This document shows positions 57,786-64,000 of a stretch of 64,000 nt of DNA, piece after piece; position 1 is the first letter of the stretch; each line of letters starts with the position of its first letter. The stretch is taken from the NCBI GenBank assembly GCA_030765045.1, contig CM060962.1:265704147-265768146 (forward strand). Reading direction: 5' to 3'. Position numbers and translations under genes: made by a program. The DNA is from Tenodera sinensis. Lineage: Eukaryota > Arthropoda > Insecta > Mantodea > Mantidae. Under the pieces are notes generated by a model that was not told where the DNA came from, ran no database searches, and worked only from the letters and a program-made list of their open reading frames with translations.

Positions 57786-58022
57786 ATGGCTCTTTCGAAA
57801 CCACGAAAATGCAAAGGAACCCTCCTATTCAAAGTGGAGCGGGAAGAACAATATTTTTGCTGCGCTATTCGTGACAATGTGACGTGTCTGTTGTGTTTGA
57901 AAGTTTTGATTGGTGTTTACAAGTCAAACATTAAACGATATTACGAAAGTTGTTACACAGACTACAGTGAAGTCGCAAAAGGAATTTTAAAAGAACATTA
58001 TAAAACCAATCCTTGTCAGTAA
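57786..58022 (+). pseudogene. hAT N-terminal zinc finger (SPIN-DOC/BED-like), decayed
   Basis: From ATG 57786, 78 residues: MALSKPRKCKGTLLFKVERE, then YFCCAIRDNVTCLLCLKVLI and YKSNIKRYYESCYTDYSEVA. This matches the N-terminal zinc finger of GTF2IRD2/EPM2AIP1-type hAT proteins (F-x-x-x-x-x-C-L-x-C, N-x-x-RHYE-x-x-H). The two cysteines are kept, but both zinc-binding histidines are Tyr, so the finger is dead. The frame stops where the deletion begins. Confidence 0.65.
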
Positions 58023-58257
58023 ATGTAATAATAAAGCTTAAATATTCACTGAAGCTTCGTAGTTTAGTGGAGAAGTGGATTACAACGAACCTACGTTAAG
58101 TTTATAGAACCGTAAAGGTCGTTGCATAAACCCACAGTTAAAAATTGAGGTTGCGGATTTAAAAACGCACACAATTTTGAAATCACAATTACAAAACAAG
58201 ATGGTTTACTTTCTGTAGAGAACTTCAGTCTATCTGTTCGTTTGTTGTGCATATTCA

Positions 58258-58407
58258 ATGTGTGAGCAATTTTGTTCTAAACTGAAGATTGTAAAATCTA
58301 AAAGCAGATCGCGATTGACAGACGAAAACCTAAATGCTTTGTTGTATGTCAGTACTTATGAATTAACGTTAGATGTATGCGAAACCGTAACGATCCCGAT
58401 GAACTGA
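58258..58407 (+). pseudogene. hAT C-terminal piece
   Basis: 49 codons and a stop: MCEQFCSKLKIVKSKSRSRL then TDENLNALLYVSTYELTLDV. The K-S-x-x-RSRLTDE-x-L block is the C-terminal signature of the same hAT group. It lies 235 bp after the zinc-finger piece, whereas the intact transposase would need well over 1 kb between them. Confidence 0.65.
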
Positions 58408-58605
58408 GGAATATATTATTGAAAAATAAATGTTAAAGACCTCTCAATCTTTGTGTAAGCATCAAGCATGTATAAAATCAGACGGTACTAGAGAAGTTGT
58501 TTACACCGCCACTGCGGCTTTCGAACAGTGCATCATGTGCATGCCGGGTTGCGTTCCCTGACGTCACAATCCGTACAAGCACAATGACTAATTTGCCGAT
58601 TTCTG

Positions 58606-59482
58606 TCATAGGTGTAGGTGTGTATTAGTATTAGCTGGTACAGAGAACGAATTTAGTAGAATGCAAAGGCATTATGACTGTTTAACGAGACCTTCGTAGC
58701 TTCCCCTCCTTTCCCTATATTTGCCCCTCTGCAATGACAGAAGCGTCAAATGTTCCACTGCATCTAAGTTAGACGAAGTATTGAAATCCTCTAGTTGGTT
58801 GATAAATCGTGTTGCGTTTGAGTGCTGAGTTGTTCTTTTGCGCCTCAGTTTTGATAATTTGTCAGTGTTGTCGGTCATTGCCTTGTTTTAGTATTGCAAC
58901 GTAGCGGTAATCGACCGTTAATGTGATTATATCGAAAGAACAGATCGATATGGCTTACTGCTACTCCTCATAGATGACAGCAGAGCAGTCGTGCGAATAC
59001 AACAATGAACCCAAATGAATTCAAAATGGCCGTATTCTTTCCTGTAGTATTTAGTTATCTTAATACTGTCGCAATCTGCTGTATAGTGTGAAGTAGGCTC
59101 TGAATTTATTCTACGTACTTGGGTCGTGCAGCTAATTATAATTTCAGTACTTTTAACAACGTGAATATGGTAATATTGTGTACTAGACTTATCTTACTGT
59201 CCAGCGTTGACCGTGTAGTCTTGTTGCAAAGAATTTATTACAAAATGTTGGTTCCTTTTCAGGGTTAAGTCGCTCAGATTACCTTAAAATCCTCTCAGTC
59301 TTTAAGTCAATGAGTGAAGCACTTCCTGGGTTTCGGTACCAAGTTTTGTGTTGGGAATTGCGTGGAAAATAACGAGAAGATTTCCAGCATTCCAGCATTC
59401 GAGAACAGTCGTACAGGTTCTCCTGTGCGGTATGTTTATCTGCACAGCACCTAGCCACTTAGTGTGACTTTATCTGCGCAGC
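58606..59482. other. no assignable gene
   Basis: Nothing recognised. Confidence 0.4.
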
Positions 59483-59654
59483 ATAGAAGGTGGTCGCGCC
59501 GTCAGGGCGGGTTTTCTCCGGGTGCTCCGGTTTCCCCCGCCATCTCATTCCACCGGTGCTCCATCTTCATTCCATGTATCATCAGTGTCACCGCCTGCGG
59601 TGCCGTAGTAGTAAAAGCGGGCGTTAATCACTACAACAACAATAGAAGGTGGTC
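59483..59654 (+). mobile_element. SINE S1, 5'-truncated, with 13-bp duplications
   Basis: Body 59496-59641 starts gcgccgtcagggcgggtttt and ends cactacaacaaca. Perfect target duplication atagaaggtggtc at 59483-59495 and 59642-59654. The tRNA head was never copied. Confidence 0.93.
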
Positions 59655-60371
59655 CAATTTTTTTTCAAGCTTTTATGTCTGTGGGCAATGGTTTCTTCCT
59701 GCATACCTAAGTTTCCAATGCAGGAAGGGAGCAGGAATTGAGAGGATTTCGTGTTGTCTATCAGTATTTATACTTTGCAACAACAGGAACAACAGAACAA
59801 AAGAAGTGTCTGTAGATGCCGCATCAGTGCTCTACACACCCTTTTCCTACGTTTCTTTGTTCTGATTAAAGAGCCACGCCTCTATTCCGCATTACAACGT
59901 CATTGGTCACTAATAGCGCCTCATAACTTGCGAGATCCCTTAAGACAACAAGAAATGATACCATACAATGCATATTACAAAATTCGTTTTGTGTATATCT
60001 GACTGACACGTGCTGACAACGATAGTTGTCACAGGTAACTACTAGCTGGCACGGATTTGACATATCCTCTTGCCCCTCTATATTCCGCTAGCGTCCAGAG
60101 AGAACGTCCACAACGCTGTTCATTGGTACGAAAATTCAGGTGGCACGAATTCATATATTAGTGTTGCAAACTTCGAATTAGTAGTCACATACTTCAGTTT
60201 CTGTGATTCGTTGTTAGGCAAAGAAGAGTAAACAGCATGACTGAATTTGCACTATACAAATAATTTAAAATGCGCATTTTCGCCCCTTTACGAAGTAACA
60301 GTATTCCACAAGGCACTACCCTCAGAGCCGCTCCTGCTTTAATTATTACATAGATATATCTAAAAATGTGA
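59655..60371. other. no assignable gene
   Basis: Nothing recognised. Confidence 0.4.
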
Positions 60372-61062
60372 TGAGCTGCACTCACATGACTTTCTCTACT
60401 CTTGTACTAACTATTCCTACAAACTCTTATTCCTTTACCTTCTTCATGTTAGTGGACATAAACATTTGCAGAAATTATCGCATTCCTGATTTCCTTGTAG
60501 GTGCAAGGAGAATACGGGAATACAGTTGACTTTGAGCGATATTCAGATCTTTTAACGCTTTAAAGCACTGCTCTCTTTGCACGGACAAGAGAGAAAAAAG
60601 TGAACAACGATCTTCTAGTTGAGAACAGTTTAAGTACTGCAAAACCCACACAAATAACAAGAAATATCTCCGAAATGGCTTGCGCCACAAAAAATGCATT
60701 TGTACTTAACTGATGTGTTTTAACGATATCTAAATTTTTGTACAGTTAAGATTTGTTCAATCTCTTACGGTTTACCACTTATGCAAAAGTCATCAAGGGT
60801 AAACAGAACTACATAGACTACAGCCAGAAAATTCAAAACATACATTTCATTTGCCATAAAGTATCTTAAACCCATCATTTTAATCAAAATAAAAATTTTC
60901 GAAAAATGTTCTATGTAAAGGGTAGTTTAGGGGGGGGGATTTTCTTTAAAACCTTCTTGTCTCATTCCTGAAAGATATTGAACCGGAATACCAACTTTTG
61001 TTTTTAACAGACATTTCGTTACGCTATTTAGAGTCAGGCAAACAGATACACACACACGTACG

Positions 61063-61105
<43 letters not shown>

Positions 61106-61233
61106 TTTCTAAAAGTTCTGTTTTGGATTCAGGGGCCCTCAAAACATATATTTCCGGTGAAATCTCTACATCGAATTTTTGGGTGGAATACAATACTTCC
61201 CCTACTTACTATACGTAGTTGAGAAGGCAAAAG
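60372..61233 (-). repeat. X1 family copy, best full-length example
   Basis: Starts gctgcactcacatgac with actttctctact (60389-60400), has (CA)n at 61048-61103 and ends cctacttactatacgtagtt then gagaagg. About 860 bp. No coding capacity. Confidence 0.88.
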
Positions 61234-61989
61234 TGACAACTTTAGTTCAACATCTGTGGGAGATAGATCTTGATTATAGATAATAAAATTGATTTGAAGC
61301 AAATATTATCGTGGGTAAGCAGTTAGATATTGAAGTGAAGTTTTGAACAGGCATTTTTTTAATAAGTAGTAATATTTGTGCAAAGAATTGAATATGTAGC
61401 GCTAATACTTTAGAAAATTACTTTTATCTCTTCGGTGTCCTCTTAAGATGTAACGTTATCGTTCAGCTGTTCGTGCATATCTTGGTGGTACCCAGTCAAT
61501 CTAGCGGGTAGAATTATGCACGAAACTCCGAATTATCTTTCTCAGTCTTTCAATGTCTTTCCCCAGTTTCACTGTCTCTTATATATTATTACAATATAAT
61601 CACTCGACGACACATACACACTTGCTGGCAGGCTGGCCGATGCACTCTCGTAACTAAAACTGTACATGACGACTTAAAACTACTATGACACCAAAAGCTG
61701 AACTCTTACTCTAAAAACACACACTCTAAGAACTCACTGCTGTCCTATTTATACCTGAACCGGCGTGACGTAACCTTCTTCGAGTGCTTTCCTTACGCAC
61801 CTGTGCATGACTCAGCAAAGCAGATTCTACAGATAGCTGGAGACTACGCTGTTATCACGCTGTTCGGCCCCGTACCTCCTTTATGTTTTACCGGCAGCAT
61901 TGTTTATTGTCACGTACACACAGTCGCTCGCCGTATGCAAGGTCACCCGATCACCTCTCGTATATTGTTGAACTATCCAATGTCACAAT
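61234..61989 (-). promoter_or_regulatory. possible solo LTR or promoter
   Basis: On the minus strand ggtataaatagg (about 61745-61756) is a strong TATA box, preceded by GC-richer sequence and followed by cagcagtgagttc, an initiator-like context typical of insect LTRs. No matching second LTR or TG..CA ends were fixed. Confidence 0.3.
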
Positions 61990-62140
61990 ACTCAGTATGG
62001 AGAGTGGACATTGAATTCCACCGAAAAATTTGATATCCATATTTCACAGGAAATACATGTTCTGATGTACTTACTCCAAAAAGGAAGGAAGACAAAAGAA
62101 AGAAGTTTTAGAAAAAGGTTTCTGCCTGTGTATACGAGAA

Positions 62141-62215
<75 letters not shown>

Positions 62216-62480
62216 CAGAGAGAGAATAGCTTAACCCAAAAATGTGATATCCTACAAACATCTAACTTGGTGTTTAGGCTCAGTGTCATCCAAAGATGAA
62301 TCACGAAATTTTCAAAAAATCCCCGCTCCGAACTATCACTGATATCTAAGACTTTTCAAATTTATTTTTCTTTTTGTTTTCTTTCTCTCCTTTTTTACTA
62401 TCTGAAAAGTGACTCTAATGATTTTCGTTGAACTAGTACATGTTTAGGAATTTACGTTGTAAGTAAAATGTGTACCTTTA
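61990..62480 (+). repeat. X1 family copy, partial, with (GT)n
   Basis: aaaaatttgatatccatatttcac and ggaaatacatgtt blocks, (GT)n at 62143-62214, then eroded distal sequence. Confidence 0.75.
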
Positions 62481-62741
62481 AACCTCTGGAATTAAGTAAT
62501 GAAGCTCTGTTCACTCGGGAAAGAAATTTTAATTTTGATTTAGTAAGGGTAAATATAAAGGGAGAGACAGAAAAGTGCTGAAAACATGCAACCCTTTTGA
62601 AACATATTTTACTTCAAACCACTTTTTTCTGGCATAAGACTTTTTCGTGATTATTGGTTTGAGCTTTTCAGTACTTTGTCATTTTAAAAGTTCTTTCGCT
62701 ATTCATATGTTTCTCGGCATCACATGGGAAGAGTATAGCAT

Positions 62742-63003
62742 TTCTGCTCAAAGGCGGCGCCGTGGCCGAGCGGTTAGCGCGCTCGCCTACCACCTAGGGG
62801 GCTCGGGTTCGATCCCATGTGGCATCCGTGGTGGACGAAGCGGCGTCAGGGCGGGTTTTCTCCGGGTGCTCCGGTTTCCCCCGCCATCTCATTCCACCGG
62901 TGCTCCATCTTCATTCCATGTGTCATCAGTGTCACCGCCTGCGGTGACGTAGTAGTAAAAGCGGGCGTTAAACACTACAACTACTACTACTATTCTGCTC
63001 AAA
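62742..63003 (+). mobile_element. SINE S1, full length
   Basis: Body 62753-62992 (240 bp) between perfect 11-bp repeats ttctgctcaaa (62742-62752, 62993-63003). Head gccgtggccgagcggttag, B box gggttcgatccc, tail actacaactactactacta. Confidence 0.95.
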
Positions 63004-64000
63004 CATATTATAGCTACCCTGTTTTTAATCATCTGACTATTGTTTCGGATTCTTATTAACTTTTACCTACAAAGAACTGTGTAATAAACCATAGCTGCAA
63101 GGTGTCATCAAGATCAATATGAAGTAGATAGAAAAATAATCTTTCATAGGAATAATTTGTAGAAGCTATATAAAAATAAACGACTGTGAACGTAACGCAT
63201 GAGATTTGTGCCCATTTGATCTGCTGTTATCTGATTCCCATTACAAGGTAAGGTTAAGCTTAGTATTCCTCTTTTTGCTGCTATCACTTCTGAATTATTC
63301 TGAAAATAATTGTTCGAGAAGTTCTCCATATAAATGTCAGTGACAAAGAACATTCCTGTCCTATTCTATTTCCCTTTGATGTCTGCTGCCCCGGCAGTGA
63401 CAGCTGCTACCCACAGAGATTACTTAGCAGTGCATTCTTTTTCCAATCCGCAGGAATATTCTGTTTATTATATCCTGTGCGGAATTAGTTGGCAGCCAGC
63501 ATGTAGAAAGAGAAAGCAGTACTCACCCTCTCGCTCGCACGCAGTGTTGTGACGATCCTATCAAGGGGAAGGAGCAGGTGGTCTGACTCCACTGCTACAG
63601 CTAGGCAATACGGAGTGAGAGGTGTCACAGTGAAAGAGATTTGACAAGAACGATTTTGACCGGAAAAGCTATTCCTTAACGAGGGTTCTACATTGTACTC
63701 AAGGGAGCGGACTCAGGTCATTTCCAACCAATATCGCCATCTCTTTCTGACAACTTATTCCGCACAGACTCTAGTTGAACTAATTCATTCAGAATGAACA
63801 GGGCTATATTGATATTAAAGAATCTTCACGCTGATAAAGAGGTAAATATGGGTGCGCTCGCGCGGGTGTGTGTATGTATGTGTGTAACTGAGGGAGGACA
63901 CCTCAGCCCACCATGACCCCGACATGGATCTATTGCGGGCTACCACCCCTCAGGGGGAAGGGATGAGGCGAGCGAGGCAGTAGGCTTGTCAGAGAGCTGG
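63004..64000. other. no assignable gene
   Basis: Nothing recognised; the last 120 bp become GC-rich and may begin another repeat. Confidence 0.35.

Larger units (their letters stand above)
57656..58605 (+). mobile_element. internally deleted hAT transposon
   Basis: Left end caggggtcggcaaat is a classic hAT terminus; the inverse right end tttgccgatttctg is at 58592-58605. Flanking octamers tcttatga and tcataggt match 5 of 8. Inside are the two extreme ends of a transposase and nothing between. Confidence 0.75.

Noticed and set aside
62753..62992. CRISPR-like or regulatory repeat
   Set aside because: It is a tRNA-derived SINE with target duplications; no evenly spaced direct repeats typical of CRISPR exist in the window.

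Overview
The window reads as gene-poor, repeat-rich nuclear DNA of an animal, most likely an insect with a large genome. It has almost no coding density, many long microsatellites, tRNA-derived SINEs, Tc1/mariner, hAT, Harbinger and P-like DNA transposons, and arthropod-style MADF and THAP domains. I cannot name the species. There are no operons, ribosome-binding sites or CRISPR arrays. One short assembly gap lies at 56161-56183. All statements about families come from reading motifs by eye; no search was run.

Only one stretch looks like an ordinary host gene: a first coding exon on the minus strand (8412-8773) with a DUF4485-like domain that ends at a perfect splice donor. Everything else recognisable is transposable-element derived. 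Highlights are: (1) a ~4.4 kb P-superfamily-like element at 46061-50448 with terminal inverted repeats resembling those of the Drosophila P element and a two-exon THAP gene; (2) two structurally complete but pol-less LTR retrotransposons, minus at 22416-25349 and plus at 40229-42892, each with 4-bp target duplications, a tRNA-Leu-type primer site and one Gag/protease-like ORF carrying a 13-residue tandem repeat; (3) a Harbinger-like transposase scrap facing a broken MADF gene (52880-54910); (4) an internally deleted hAT element (57656-58605).

SINE naming used here. S1 has a head reading 'gccgtggccgagcggttag' and a 3' end reading 'gcgggcgttaaacactac'; copies at 19503, 24861, 27364, 59496 and 62753. 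S2 has a head reading 'gaccacctccgtagcgcag'; copies at 7083, 27171, 29115 and 51095. S3 is a group of tRNA-like units at 30814-31450. Other tRNA-headed repeats lie at 66, 2847, 25495, 29961, 32636, 35064, 38627, 44570, 51720 and 55440. Several S1/S2 copies have clean 11-14 bp target-site duplications, so they are real retroposition events.

Repeat family X1 (about 0.85 kb) occurs at least a dozen times in both orientations (3485, 9835, 12660, 26925, 30025, 33315, 35275, 37900, 43384, 60372, 61990 and fragments). It has a short subterminal inverted repeat (actttctctact), a stem-loop near one end and an internal (CA/GT)n tract, an architecture like Helentron-derived HINE/DINE-1 elements. It accounts for many of the GT microsatellites.

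Layout: 0-8 kb, MITE, LINE fragment and a 1.7 kb compound microsatellite; 8-9 kb, host exon; 9-20 kb, X1 copies, tandem repeats and mariner/hAT relics; 20-21 kb, a 42-bp minisatellite; 22-25 kb, LTR element 1; 25-40 kb, SINEs, MITEs, a tRNA-like cluster and X1 copies; 40-43 kb, LTR element 2; 43-46 kb, X1 and SINE; 46-50.5 kb, P-like element; 51-55 kb, SINEs and Harbinger/MADF; 55-58.6 kb, inverted motif arrays and hAT; 59-63 kb, SINEs, X1 and a possible solo LTR.
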